Source of the DNA: Enterocloster lavalensis
GTDB lineage: Bacteria > Bacillota > Clostridia > Lachnospirales > Lachnospiraceae
Reading direction: 5' to 3'
Length of the DNA stretch: 64,000 nucleotides
Assembly (NCBI RefSeq): GCF_902364025.1
Contig: NZ_CABJCG010000016.1
Coordinates: 1-64,000 of the forward strand
Part shown: in pieces, positions 52,078-60,799 of the stretch
How the letters are laid out: each line of letters starts with the position of its first letter
Position numbering within the stretch: the stretch's first letter is position 1
The notes under the pieces: model-generated
The model's input: the letters and a program-made list of their open reading frames with translations, nothing else
What the model was told of the DNA's origin: nothing
Database searches by the model: none
Position numbers and translations under genes: made by a program

Positions 52078-52108
52078 ACCCTCCAGTTGCTGGAGGGTTT
52101 ATTTTTTT
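52078..52108 (+). terminator. Terminator of the TetR-methyltransferase operon
   Basis: ACCCTCCAG (52078-52086) pairs with CTGGAGGGT (52090-52098), then TTATTTTTTT. Confidence 0.9.
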
Positions 52109-52229
52109 AATAGCGGGAAATGCGCCGGACAGGGGATCACGGGAAGTGGCCCTCCACGCGATGTTTCCTTAAATTACGGTAAAAATAACGGCTGCGCCCA
52201 GTTTCAGGCGCGCTGTGGGAGGAATTGAG

Positions 52230-53600
52230 ATGAAGCAGGAACAGAATCTGACGGAAGGCCCTGTGCTGAAAACGCTGCTGGCGTTTACCGTCCCCTTTAT
52301 TATCGCCAATGTGATCCAGGCCCTTTACGGGGCGGTGGATCTGTTTGTGATCGGACGCTACTGCACGCCGGAGAGCGTGGCCGCCGTGTCCACCGGCACC
52401 CAGGTGACGCAGATTATCACCAGCATGATCACCGGCCTGACCCTGGGCAGCACCATTCTGGTTGGAAAATACACCGGAATGAACGCGAAGGAGGAGGTGA
52501 AAAAGACCATCGGCACCACCCTCAGCGTGTTCGCGTTGGCGGCTCTGGCGCTCACCGCTGCCATGCTGTTGTTTGTGACGCCGATTCTGGAGCTTTTAAA
52601 GACCCCGCAGCAGTCCTTCGCCCTGGCCAGGCAGTATGTGGTGATCTGCAGCTGCGGCATTTTCTTTATCTGCGGGTACAATGCCATCAGCGCCATCCTG
52701 CGGGGGTATGGCGATTCCAGGCGTCCCATGATGTTTATCGCGCTCTCCTGCGCCCTCAACGTGGCCGGGGACGTGATTCTGGTGAAATACGCCGGGCTGG
52801 GGGTGGCCGGGGTTGCCTTAGCCACCATCGGCTCCCAGGCCATCAGCATGATCTGCGCCATTGTGTACTTAAACCGCAGCAGGTTCATTTTCACCTTCAC
52901 CCTGTCCAACCTGCGCATCGATTCCCAAAAGGTGCGGGAGCTGGCCGCGGTGGGCATCCCCATCTCCCTTCAGGAGTGCATGGTGCGGCTGTCCTTTCTG
53001 TACCTGACCAGCGTCACCAACCGGCTGGGCGTGTACGCGGCCGCGGCGGTGGGCATCGCCAGCAAATACGACGTGTTCGCAATGCTGCCCGCCACCTCCA
53101 CGGCCAACGCGCTGGCCGCGGTGACGGCCCAGAATTACGGCGCAGGAAAGCCGGAGCGGGCCAGGGCCTCTCTGTTTGCCGGGCTGGGCTTCGCGGTGGC
53201 GGCCTCGTCCTTATTCTGGCTGTGGGCCCAGTTCTCGCCTGAGACGATGATCGGCATGTTCACGCGGGATGGGGCGATCATAAACGAGGGAATCCCGTTT
53301 TTCAGGTCCTGCAGCTACGATTATCTGGCGGTCAGCTTTGTGTTCTGCTTAAACGGCTATCTGAACGGGCGCTCCAAGACCATTTTCACCATGATCAGCT
53401 GCTGCTTCGGCGCGCTGGCCCTGCGCATGCCCCTCATTTGGCTGGTGTATACATACTGGCCGGACAATCTGCTGCGGATCGGCTCCATCGCCCCGGCGGT
53501 TTCCGGGTTTATGGCGGTTTATACGTTGATTTATGTGGTGATTTCGATCCGCAGGGAGCGGGGGGAGGGGGATGGAAGGCAGAGAGATTATGAATGGTAA
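52230..53600 (+). CDS. MATE-family efflux transporter
   Basis: 456 residues, 12 membrane segments in two halves, NorM/DinF-like: start LTEGPVLKTLLAFTVPFIIANVIQALYGAVDLFVIGRY. Ion-coupled exporter of cationic compounds. ATG at 52230 follows GGGAGGAATTGAG. Confidence 0.92.
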   Translation: MKQEQNLTEGPVLKTLLAFTVPFIIANVIQALYGAVDLFVIGRYCTPESVAAVSTGTQVTQIITSMITGLTLGSTILVGKYTGMNAKEEVKKTIGTTLSVFALAALALTAAMLLFVTPILELLKTPQQSFALARQYVVICSCGIFFICGYNAISAILRGYGDSRRPMMFIALSCALNVAGDVILVKYAGLGVAGVALATIGSQAISMICAIVYLNRSRFIFTFTLSNLRIDSQKVRELAAVGIPISLQECMVRLSFLYLTSVTNRLGVYAAAAVGIASKYDVFAMLPATSTANALAAVTAQNYGAGKPERARASLFAGLGFAVAASSLFWLWAQFSPETMIGMFTRDGAIINEGIPFFRSCSYDYLAVSFVFCLNGYLNGRSKTIFTMISCCFGALALRMPLIWLVYTYWPDNLLRIGSIAPAVSGFMAVYTLIYVVISIRRERGEGDGRQRDYEW

Positions 53601-53759
53601 TAGTTCTACAAAAAGTGATTCCTCTGTCTGTGAATTGTTTGCAGAGCTTGACGCAGATATGGACGGTGAATGATGTTACATTTCTGAAATTATGCTATGG
53701 GTGTTCAGAAATTCTCACACGGGCTCAAAAATTATTGAAAGAATGAGATAAAATGAATA

Positions 53760-53789
53760 TTGACACCATATATGACACCATAATATAAT
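53760..53789 (+). promoter_or_regulatory. hicAB promoter with operator repeats
   Basis: TTGACA (53760-53765), 18-base spacer, TATAAT (53784-53789). The spacer holds direct repeats TGACACCATA (53761-53770 and 53773-53782), a likely HicB site. The stretch 53601-53759 shows no clear gene. Confidence 0.65.
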
Positions 53790-53808
53790 AGATTAAAAGG
53801 AGTAGAGT

Positions 53809-54066
53809 ATGTCACAATGGGATAAATTATTAGGCAAGGTATGTTCTTTGTCTAAAGATTTACGATTCGAGGAACTGCGCCGTATTCTGGAATCCTACGG
53901 ATATGAGATGAGGGCGCCGAAGGGTGGCAGTAGCCATTATACATTTCGTAAACCTGGCTGTATGCCAATCACGATACCAAAGCATGAGCCGATAAAGAAA
54001 GTATATATCCAGATGGTAAAAGAGGTTGTGGAAAGTGAGGCGATCAATCATGAGGACGATAGATGA
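53809..54066 (+). CDS. hicA: HicA-family mRNA interferase toxin
   Basis: 85 residues, dsRBD-like HicA fold: RFEELRRILESYGYEMRAPKGGSSHYTF with the catalytic His, then PGCMPITIPKHEPIKKVYIQMV. Cuts mRNA when free. AAAAGGAG before the ATG. Overlaps hicB by 17 bases. More AT-rich than neighbours, suggesting transfer. Confidence 0.88.
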   Translation: MSQWDKLLGKVCSLSKDLRFEELRRILESYGYEMRAPKGGSSHYTFRKPGCMPITIPKHEPIKKVYIQMVKEVVESEAINHEDDR

Positions 54067-54415
54067 GTATATGAAACTTCCCTACAGAATGGAAATCGTG
54101 GAGGATATATCAGAGGGAGGTTATGTGGTGTCGTACCCCGATTTAAATGGGTGTATTACCTGCGCGGATACAATCGAAGCGGCGATAGCAAATGCGAAGG
54201 ATGCAAAACTGGCATGGCTGGAGGCAGCGGTGGAGACAGGCTGTGAGATTCCAGAACCGGATGATTTGGAAAAATATTCTGGACAGTTTAAATTGCGCCT
54301 TCCAAAATCATTGCACCGTCAGCTGACAGAGCATTCCAGACGGGAGGGGGTCAGTATGAATCAATACTGTGTATACCTCCTGACAAAAAATGATATGTTT
54401 ATAGATAATAAGTAA
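54050..54415 (+). CDS. hicB: HicB-family antitoxin
   Basis: 121 residues. HicB RNase-H-like domain (YRMEIVEDISEGGYVVSYPDLNGCITCADTIEAAIANAKDAKLAWLEAA) followed by an RHH/Arc-like DNA-binding tail (KLRLPKSLHRQLTEHSRREGVSMNQYCVYLL). Neutralises HicA and probably represses the promoter through the direct repeats. Start within hicA. Confidence 0.9.
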   Translation: MRTIDEYMKLPYRMEIVEDISEGGYVVSYPDLNGCITCADTIEAAIANAKDAKLAWLEAAVETGCEIPEPDDLEKYSGQFKLRLPKSLHRQLTEHSRREGVSMNQYCVYLLTKNDMFIDNK

Positions 54416-54494
54416 TGTCGGTATTACTCTTGATTTATCATAATGGAACGTAACCATATATGGGGTTGTTGCAAAAGCAGATCAATAATCTACT

Positions 54495-54512
54495 GGAGCA
54501 GCAGCTCCTTTT
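54495..54512 (+). terminator. Small terminator after hicAB
   Basis: GGAGC-AGCA-GCTCC-TTTT. Confidence 0.5.
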
Positions 54513-54530
54513 CTGCGTCCCCAAAACAGA

Positions 54531-54553
54531 AAAACGGACTCCGAAGAGTCCGC
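54531..54553 (-). terminator. Terminator of the two-component operon
   Basis: CGGACTC (54535-54541) pairs with GAGTCCG (54546-54552); on the minus strand TTTTT follows. Confidence 0.75.
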
Positions 54554-54574
54554 CATCCGTGGCATAATTAAGCT

Positions 54575-55627
54575 TCACGGCTGTACCGGAAGAATCACCT
54601 TGAAATTGGTCCCGATACCCGGCTCGCTATAGACAAAAACAGAGCCGCCGTGGAGCTCGGCGATGCGTTTGACTACCGTGAGTCCGATGCCGTTGCCCTC
54701 CGCGGTGTGGGACAGATCGCCCTGGTAGAAGCGGTCGAAAATGTGGTCCATCATCTCCTGGTCCATGCCGCAGCCGTTGTCCCAAATCTGAAATATTACC
54801 TGGGGGCCGTCGGAGTGGAGCTTGATCTTGACTTTTCCACCCTGAGGCGAGAACTTGACCGCGTTGTCGATCAGGTTGATCCACATCTGGTTTAGCAGGT
54901 CTTTATTCCCGGAATAAATGAGTTCGTCCAGCTCCAGGATCCATTCCAACTCCTTTTTCTGCCACTTGGTCTCCAGCAGCAGGATGGCCTGGCGGATTTC
55001 CTCGCTCAGTTCAAAGGCGCTGACATCGGTGAGAATGCTGGTGTTCTCCACCTTGGACAGGTTCAGCACGTTGGTGGCCAGCTGGGCCAGGCGGTTGGAC
55101 TCGCTGATAATGATATCCAGATATTCGTCCCGTTCCTCCCGGGTCAGGGTGTCGCTTTTTAAAATCTTGGCGAAGCCGCGCAGGGACACAATGGGCGTCT
55201 TGAACTCGTGGGAAAAGTTGTTGATGAAATCCGAGCGCAAAAGCTCGGTATTTTCCAGTTCCTGGGCCATGCGGTTGAAGCTCTCGGACAGCTTTACGAA
55301 CTCCTGGGTCAGATCCAGGTGGATGCGCACGTGGAAATTGCCGTCGGCCAGCTCGTTGATGGCCGCGATCAGCTGGCGCACGGGCTTTAAGGGAACGCGG
55401 CTGGCGATCACGGTGAGCACAACGCCCGCCAGCAGGCTGGTGAGCAGCAGCAGGGGGATGGGGCGCCAGAACTGGGGAATGGGCACGTCGGCCCGGTACA
55501 GAATCCTCAGATACAGGTACATTAGCAGGCCCTGGAGGGTCATCACGGTCAGCAGGATCAGGAAAATGAACAGGGTGATCCCTAAGGTAATGTTGTGGAG
55601 CGGTTTTAAGCCGCGACGCTTTTTCAT
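54575..55627 (-). CDS. Sensor histidine kinase
   Basis: 350 residues. Membrane helices at about 15-40 and 57-77 with a very short extracellular loop, so it probably senses in the membrane. HAMP (to about 125), HisKA with His140 in INNFSHEFKTPIVSLRG, and HATPase motifs (NLIDNAVKFSPQGG, WDNGCGM, GNGIGLTVVKRIAELHGG). Overlaps the regulator gene by ATGA. Divergent from the RND efflux operon, its likely target, as in BaeS-like or envelope-stress systems. Confidence 0.93.
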   Translation of the reverse strand: MKKRRGLKPLHNITLGITLFIFLILLTVMTLQGLLMYLYLRILYRADVPIPQFWRPIPLLLLTSLLAGVVLTVIASRVPLKPVRQLIAAINELADGNFHVRIHLDLTQEFVKLSESFNRMAQELENTELLRSDFINNFSHEFKTPIVSLRGFAKILKSDTLTREERDEYLDIIISESNRLAQLATNVLNLSKVENTSILTDVSAFELSEEIRQAILLLETKWQKKELEWILELDELIYSGNKDLLNQMWINLIDNAVKFSPQGGKVKIKLHSDGPQVIFQIWDNGCGMDQEMMDHIFDRFYQGDLSHTAEGNGIGLTVVKRIAELHGGSVFVYSEPGIGTNFKVILPVQP

Positions 55628-56298
55628 ATGTTTTTCACCGCCTTGTAGCCCAGGCCGCGGATGGTCTCAATGGAGAACTCGGGGTAACCTTCGAAGCGCC
55701 TGCGAAGCCGGTTGACGTGCACGTTGATGGTGTTGTCGTCGGACTCGGACTCCATGCCCCAGATTTCGTCCATCAGCTGGACCCGGGTGAAAATCTTGCC
55801 CGGATAGGAGAGAAGCTTGTACAGCAGGTAAAATTCTTTCCGGGGAAGGGTCTGTACTTCGCCGCCACGGGAAACGGTCAGGGCGTCGTAGTCCAGCACC
55901 ACCGGCCCTAAGGTGATCCGGTGTTCGTTTACGATCTGCGCCCGGCGCAGCAGCGCTTTAATGCGCAGAATCATTTCCTCCTCGTTCACCGGCTTGATCA
56001 TGTAGTCGTCGGTGCCCACGATGAAGCCCTTTTTCTTGTCCTCGGGCAGCTGTTTGGCGGTGACCATGAGAATGGGAAGGCTGAAATGCGTCTCCCGCAG
56101 CTGTCTGGTCAGCTCGTAGCCGTCCAGGCCGGGCAGCATGATATCCATGATCACCAGGTCTATGTGGCAGGTGTCCAACAGCCTCAGCGCTTCCATGCCG
56201 TCCTTAGCCGGAATCGGATAATATCCGTTTTCCTTCAGCACCGCTTCCATCAATTTTCTTGTATTCTTATCGTCTTCCACAATTAATATCTGAAACAT
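55624..56298 (-). CDS. OmpR-family response regulator
   Basis: 224 residues. Receiver domain with phosphoacceptor Asp52 (IMDIMLPGLDG), Lys in MIKPVNEEEM, and a C-terminal winged helix (RKEFYLLYKLLSYPGKIFTRVQLMDEIWG, NTINVHVNRLRRRFE). ATG 56298 follows AGGAGGCTTTATA. Transcribed with the kinase. Confidence 0.95.
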   Translation of the reverse strand: MFQILIVEDDKNTRKLMEAVLKENGYYPIPAKDGMEALRLLDTCHIDLVIMDIMLPGLDGYELTRQLRETHFSLPILMVTAKQLPEDKKKGFIVGTDDYMIKPVNEEEMILRIKALLRRAQIVNEHRITLGPVVLDYDALTVSRGGEVQTLPRKEFYLLYKLLSYPGKIFTRVQLMDEIWGMESESDDNTINVHVNRLRRRFEGYPEFSIETIRGLGYKAVKNI

Positions 56299-56461
56299 TA
56301 TAAAGCCTCCTGTCGTAAACCGCGGGAGCGCCGGAAACGGAACAGTACCCCGGCATTTTCTCCAGAACAGATGCAATAGTAATATAACACCAAAATATTA
56401 AATGAAGGTGAATAAAACACAGAATCTTCACAATTAATTTTTCAAACTTAACGGTTTGTTT

Positions 56462-56478
56462 ATGTTGAATTCATGTTG
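56462..56478 (+). promoter_or_regulatory. Direct repeat, candidate response-regulator site
   Basis: ATGTTG-AATTC-ATGTTG, an 11-base period as used by OmpR-type dimers. It lies about 25 bases before TAAAAT (56503-56508) and about 80 before the efflux adaptor start. Confidence 0.45.
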
Positions 56479-56555
56479 CAGTCTTAAAATTCATGGGAGA
56501 GTTAAAATGAAGCCGGTGCGCGGTTCTGGCGGGCCGGAGTAAGGAGATCAGGAGT

Positions 56556-57767
56556 ATGAGAAGGAAAAAGGCGATGATAATCGGCGGCGCAGCGCTGGTA
56601 GCTGTGGCTGCCGCTGTTCTGTTGCTGGGAGGAGGAAAGGATAAGGCCGCAGGCGGTCCCGCGGGAGGGCCCCGGGGAGGAGCCATGTCGGCCAATGTGC
56701 CGGTGGTGAAAGCGGTGAATCCCACCAGAGGAGATATCCGTCTGACCTCGGGTCTCACCGGCACGGTGGAACCGGCGGATGTGGTTTACGTGTACGCCAA
56801 GGCCTCGGGGGACGTGACCGCGGTGATGGTGAAGGCCGGGGACACGGTGACGGCCGGGCAGGTACTCTGCGAGATCGATACCAAACAGGTGGAGACTGCC
56901 AGAAATTCCCTGGACGCGGCGGAGGTGTCCCTGTCCGAGGCCAGGAGCAATTTAAACCGTATGCAGATTCTTTATGCCAGCGGCGATCTGTCGGCCCAGG
57001 ACTATGAGCAGTACAGCAACAAGGCCAAGTCTGCCCAGTTACAGTACGAGTCCGCCAAATTGGCCTACGACCGGCAGGTGGAGTACAGCACCGTGACTGC
57101 GCCCATTGGCGGCCGGGTGGAGAGCTGCGACATCGAGGTGCACGACAGCGTGGGCCAGTCCACCCAGCTCTGCGTGATCGCAGGCGAGGGTGACAAGCGG
57201 GTGTCCTTCTATGTGACGGAGCGGATGATGGCCAACATCACCGTGGGGGACCAGCTGGACATCACGAAAAACGGAACGGCCTACAAGGCGTATGTCAGCG
57301 AAATCAGCGCCATGGTGGACGCGGATACCGGACTGTTTAAGGTGAAGGCCCAGCTGGAGGGCGCGGACGCAATTCCCACGGGCAGCACGGTCAAGCTGAG
57401 CCTGGTGACGGACCGCACGGAAAACGCCATGCTGGTGCCCGTGGACGCCATCTACTACAGCAACGGAGACGGTTATGTGTACCTCTACCGGGACGGCGAG
57501 GTGGAGCGGACTGCCGTGGAGGTGGGAATCTACGACTCCCAGAACGCCGAGATTTTGGGCGGTTTAAATATGGACGATCTGGTGATCAGCACCTGGAGTT
57601 CCGATTTGTATGAGGGGGCGAAGGTGGAGCTGAAGGGGGCAGGCGGCGCAGGCGATGCGGCCGGTCAGCCCGCAGGCGAGGCAACCGGACCGGAAACGGG
57701 GCCGGCAGGAGGCGCAGGCGGCCAGGGTGAGGGCGGCGCGGGCAGCCAGAGTGCCCAGGCGCGGTAG
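56556..57767 (+). CDS. RND efflux adaptor (HlyD/MFP family)
   Basis: 403 residues. N-terminal membrane anchor (about 5-25, IIGGAALVAVAAAVLLLGGG), lipoyl-like segments (VYVYAKASGDVTAVMVKAGDTVTAGQVL ... STVTAPIGGRVESCDIEVHDSVGQ), an alpha-hairpin between, a beta-barrel, and a Gly/Ala-rich C-terminal tail. It links the pump to its partner proteins outside the membrane. AAGGAGATCAGGAGT before the ATG. First gene of the efflux operon. Confidence 0.92.
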   Translation: MRRKKAMIIGGAALVAVAAAVLLLGGGKDKAAGGPAGGPRGGAMSANVPVVKAVNPTRGDIRLTSGLTGTVEPADVVYVYAKASGDVTAVMVKAGDTVTAGQVLCEIDTKQVETARNSLDAAEVSLSEARSNLNRMQILYASGDLSAQDYEQYSNKAKSAQLQYESAKLAYDRQVEYSTVTAPIGGRVESCDIEVHDSVGQSTQLCVIAGEGDKRVSFYVTERMMANITVGDQLDITKNGTAYKAYVSEISAMVDADTGLFKVKAQLEGADAIPTGSTVKLSLVTDRTENAMLVPVDAIYYSNGDGYVYLYRDGEVERTAVEVGIYDSQNAEILGGLNMDDLVISTWSSDLYEGAKVELKGAGGAGDAAGQPAGEATGPETGPAGGAGGQGEGGAGSQSAQAR

Positions 57768-57780
57768 GGGGGACTGACAT

Positions 57781-60700
57781 ATGGGAATCACAAAATTTGT
57801 GCTGAAGCGGCCCGTGGCTACGGTCATGGCGCTGCTGTGCCTGCTGGTGTTCGGTATTTCCTCAGTCTTTTCCGCCACTCTGGAGCGGATGCCGGAGACG
57901 GACCAGCCCATGCTGATCATCATGGCCCCCTATTCCGGGGCGGGCCCGGAGGACGTGTGCGAGCTGGTGACGGAGCCCATTGAGGACGAGGTCAGCACCC
58001 TGGAGGGTGTGAAGAGCATGAGCTCCTCCTCCTCGGAGGGCCGGGCCATGGTGATGCTGGAATACGATTACGGCACGGACATGGATGAGGCCTATGAGAA
58101 CCTGAAAAAGAAGATGGACAGTCTGGAGCGCAGGCTGCCGGACGATGTGGAGACCTCGGTGATGGAGATGAACAACAATTCCGCTACCACCATGTCGCTC
58201 ACCGTGGCTCACGACAGCGAGCCGAGCCTCTACGATTACGTGGATCAGAAGGTGGTGCCCGAGCTCAAGAAAATCTCCTCCGTGGCGGATGTGGAGGCCA
58301 TGGGCGGTTCCTCGGAGTACATACGGATCGAGCTGCAATCGGAGAAAATGGCCCAGTACAAGGTGACGGTGGACCAGATCACATCGGCGCTGTCCGCGGC
58401 CAGCCTGGCCTACCCTTCAGGCGACACGGTGGCCGGAAATCTGGAATTGTCCGTGTCCACCTCCATGGAGAACGACACCCTGGACGATCTGAAGCGGGTT
58501 CCCATCACCACGGGATCGGGCAAAATCGTCTATTTGGAGGACATTGCCAGCATCTATGAGGCAGAGAAGAGCCGCGGCAGCATTTCCCGCTACAACGGCC
58601 AGGAAACTATTTCCATTTCCATTAAAAAGCAGCAGAGCAGCACGGCCATGGAGGTGTCCAAGGCGGTTCAGAAGGCGGTGGCCTCCCTGGAAGCGGCGGA
58701 CGATGGGCTGACCATCACCGTGGCCCGGGATACGGCGGACACGATTTTAAGCTCCCTCCAGGACGTGGCGGTCACCATGGTGCTGGCCGTGGTGATCTCC
58801 ATGGCGATCATTTTCATTTTCTTCGGGGATTACAAGGCATCCCTGATCGTGGGCAGCTCTATTCCCACCTCCATTCTGCTGTCCATGATTCTGATGACGT
58901 CGGCGGGCTTTTCCCTGAACGTTATCACCATGAGTGCCCTGGTGCTGGGCGTGGGCATGATGGTGGATAATTCCATCGTGGTGCTGGAAAGCTGTTTCCG
59001 GGCCACGGCGGACTCTGAGGACCGGGGGCTTTTAGGCTACGCCAAGGCGGCTCTCGGCGGAACCGGCATCGTGGTGCAGTCCATTCTGGGTTCCACGGTG
59101 ACCACCTGCGTGGTGTTCATTCCGCTGGCATTTTTGCAGGGTATGACCGGTCAGATGTTCAAACCCATGGGCTACACCATCGTGTTCTGTATGATGTCGT
59201 CCCTGCTTTCGGCCATGACGGTGGTGCCCCTGTGTTACCTGATGTATAAGCCGAAGGAGACGGAGCGGGCGCCCATGAACCGGCCGGTGGTGCACATGCA
59301 GAACCTGTACCGGAAAATTATGGGAAAATTGCTGGGACACCGCCTGATCGTCATGGGGGTATCGGTGGTGATCGTGGTGGTCACGGTGATTCTGGCAAGC
59401 GGTATGGAATCCGAGCTGATGACCGCGGACGACACGGGTACGGTCAGCGTCACCATCGAGACCAGGCCGGGTATCCTTTCCGAGCAGGCCGAGGATATGT
59501 TAAACCGGGCCGAGGCGGTGGTGAAGGCGGATCCCAACGTGGAGTCCTACATGCTGCGCTACAATAACAACAGCGGCACCATTACCGGTTATCTGAGGGA
59601 CGACCGGGATATGTCCACGGACGATGTGGCGGATAAGTGGAAAAAGGAGATGGCGGACATCGATAACTGCACCATCACGGTGGAGGCGTCCAGCTCCATG
59701 AGTTTCATGCGGCGCAGAACCGACTACCAGGTGATCCTTCACGGCACCCAGTACGATGAGCTCAAGGAGGTCAGCGACAAGATTGTGAAGGAAATGACGG
59801 ACCGGGACGACGTGATCAACGTGCACTCCAGCATCGAGAATACCGCGCCCATCGTCACGGTGAAGGTGGACCCGGTAATGGCGGCGGCCGAGGGCCTGAG
59901 CGCGTCCCGCATCGGCTCCATGGTAAAGCAGATGTTAAGCGGCGTGGAGGCCACCACCCTGAAGGTGGACGGCCAGGAGGTCAGCGTGATGGTAGAGTAT
60001 CCCGAGGACGAGTACCGGACCATCGATCAGTTAAAGGGCATTATCCTCACCAAACCCTCCGGCGGTTATGTGGCGCTGGAGGATGTGGCGGAGATTTATT
60101 TCAAGGACAGCCCGTCTTCCATTTCCAAGACGGATAAGTCCTACGAGATCACCATCACCGCCGATTATACCCAGGGAAATGTCAAGGCGGCCATCGACAG
60201 CGAGGTGATCAGTCCCAACCTGACGGGCACCATCACCACGGGCGTGAACTCAATGGACCGGATGATGCAGGAGGAATTTTCCGCCCTGTACCGGGCCATC
60301 GCCATTGCGGTATTCATGGTATTTGTGGTGATGTCGGCGCAGTTCGAGTCGCCGAAATTCTCCTTCATGGTCATGACTACCATTCCCTTCAGCCTGGTGG
60401 GCTCCTTCGGGCTGCTGAAGCTGACGGGCGTTACCATCAGCATGACGTCCCTGCTGGGATTCCTGATTCTGATCGGGACGGTGGTAAACAACGGCATCCT
60501 CTACGTGGACACGGTGAACCAGTACCGCATGACCATGGACTTAAAAACGTCCCTGATCGAGGCGGGGGCCACCAGGCTGCGGCCCATCCTGATGACCAGC
60601 CTGACCACCATTCTGTCCATGATCCCTATGGCTCTGGCGATGGGAAGCAGCGGCTCCACCACCCAGGGACTGGCGGTGGTAAATATCGGCGGACTCAGCG

Positions 60701-60786
60701 CCGGCATACTGGTCGCGCTGTTTTTGCTGCCGGTCTACTATGCGCTGATGAACGGCGACCGTAAACGCGTCGTGCTGGATCTGTAA
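57781..60786 (+). CDS. RND-family efflux pump (SwrC/AcrB-like)
   Basis: 1001 residues, two repeats each with a large extracellular loop. Start MGITKFVLKRPVATVMALLCLLVFG. Proton-relay region VGMMVDNSIVVLES (Asp kept, second Asp replaced by Asn, usual in Firmicutes), then LLGFLILIGTVVNNGILYVD in the second half. Exports drugs, surfactants or lipids. GGGGGACTGACAT before the ATG. Starts 13 bases after the adaptor. Confidence 0.94.
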   Translation: MGITKFVLKRPVATVMALLCLLVFGISSVFSATLERMPETDQPMLIIMAPYSGAGPEDVCELVTEPIEDEVSTLEGVKSMSSSSSEGRAMVMLEYDYGTDMDEAYENLKKKMDSLERRLPDDVETSVMEMNNNSATTMSLTVAHDSEPSLYDYVDQKVVPELKKISSVADVEAMGGSSEYIRIELQSEKMAQYKVTVDQITSALSAASLAYPSGDTVAGNLELSVSTSMENDTLDDLKRVPITTGSGKIVYLEDIASIYEAEKSRGSISRYNGQETISISIKKQQSSTAMEVSKAVQKAVASLEAADDGLTITVARDTADTILSSLQDVAVTMVLAVVISMAIIFIFFGDYKASLIVGSSIPTSILLSMILMTSAGFSLNVITMSALVLGVGMMVDNSIVVLESCFRATADSEDRGLLGYAKAALGGTGIVVQSILGSTVTTCVVFIPLAFLQGMTGQMFKPMGYTIVFCMMSSLLSAMTVVPLCYLMYKPKETERAPMNRPVVHMQNLYRKIMGKLLGHRLIVMGVSVVIVVVTVILASGMESELMTADDTGTVSVTIETRPGILSEQAEDMLNRAEAVVKADPNVESYMLRYNNNSGTITGYLRDDRDMSTDDVADKWKKEMADIDNCTITVEASSSMSFMRRRTDYQVILHGTQYDELKEVSDKIVKEMTDRDDVINVHSSIENTAPIVTVKVDPVMAAAEGLSASRIGSMVKQMLSGVEATTLKVDGQEVSVMVEYPEDEYRTIDQLKGIILTKPSGGYVALEDVAEIYFKDSPSSISKTDKSYEITITADYTQGNVKAAIDSEVISPNLTGTITTGVNSMDRMMQEEFSALYRAIAIAVFMVFVVMSAQFESPKFSFMVMTTIPFSLVGSFGLLKLTGVTISMTSLLGFLILIGTVVNNGILYVDTVNQYRMTMDLKTSLIEAGATRLRPILMTSLTTILSMIPMALAMGSSGSTTQGLAVVNIGGLSAGILVALFLLPVYYALMNGDRKRVVLDL

Positions 60787-60799
60787 GGAGGTACCCCCT

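Noticed and set aside
53589..53675. 28-codon frame overlapping the end of the MATE gene (MNGNSSTKSDSS...)
   Set aside because: No convincing ribosome site and no recognisable family; may be a remnant.
54455..54485. Possible insertion-sequence end (GGGGTTGTTGCAAAAGC)
   Set aside because: Only a weak resemblance to IS6-type ends, no partner end and no transposase.
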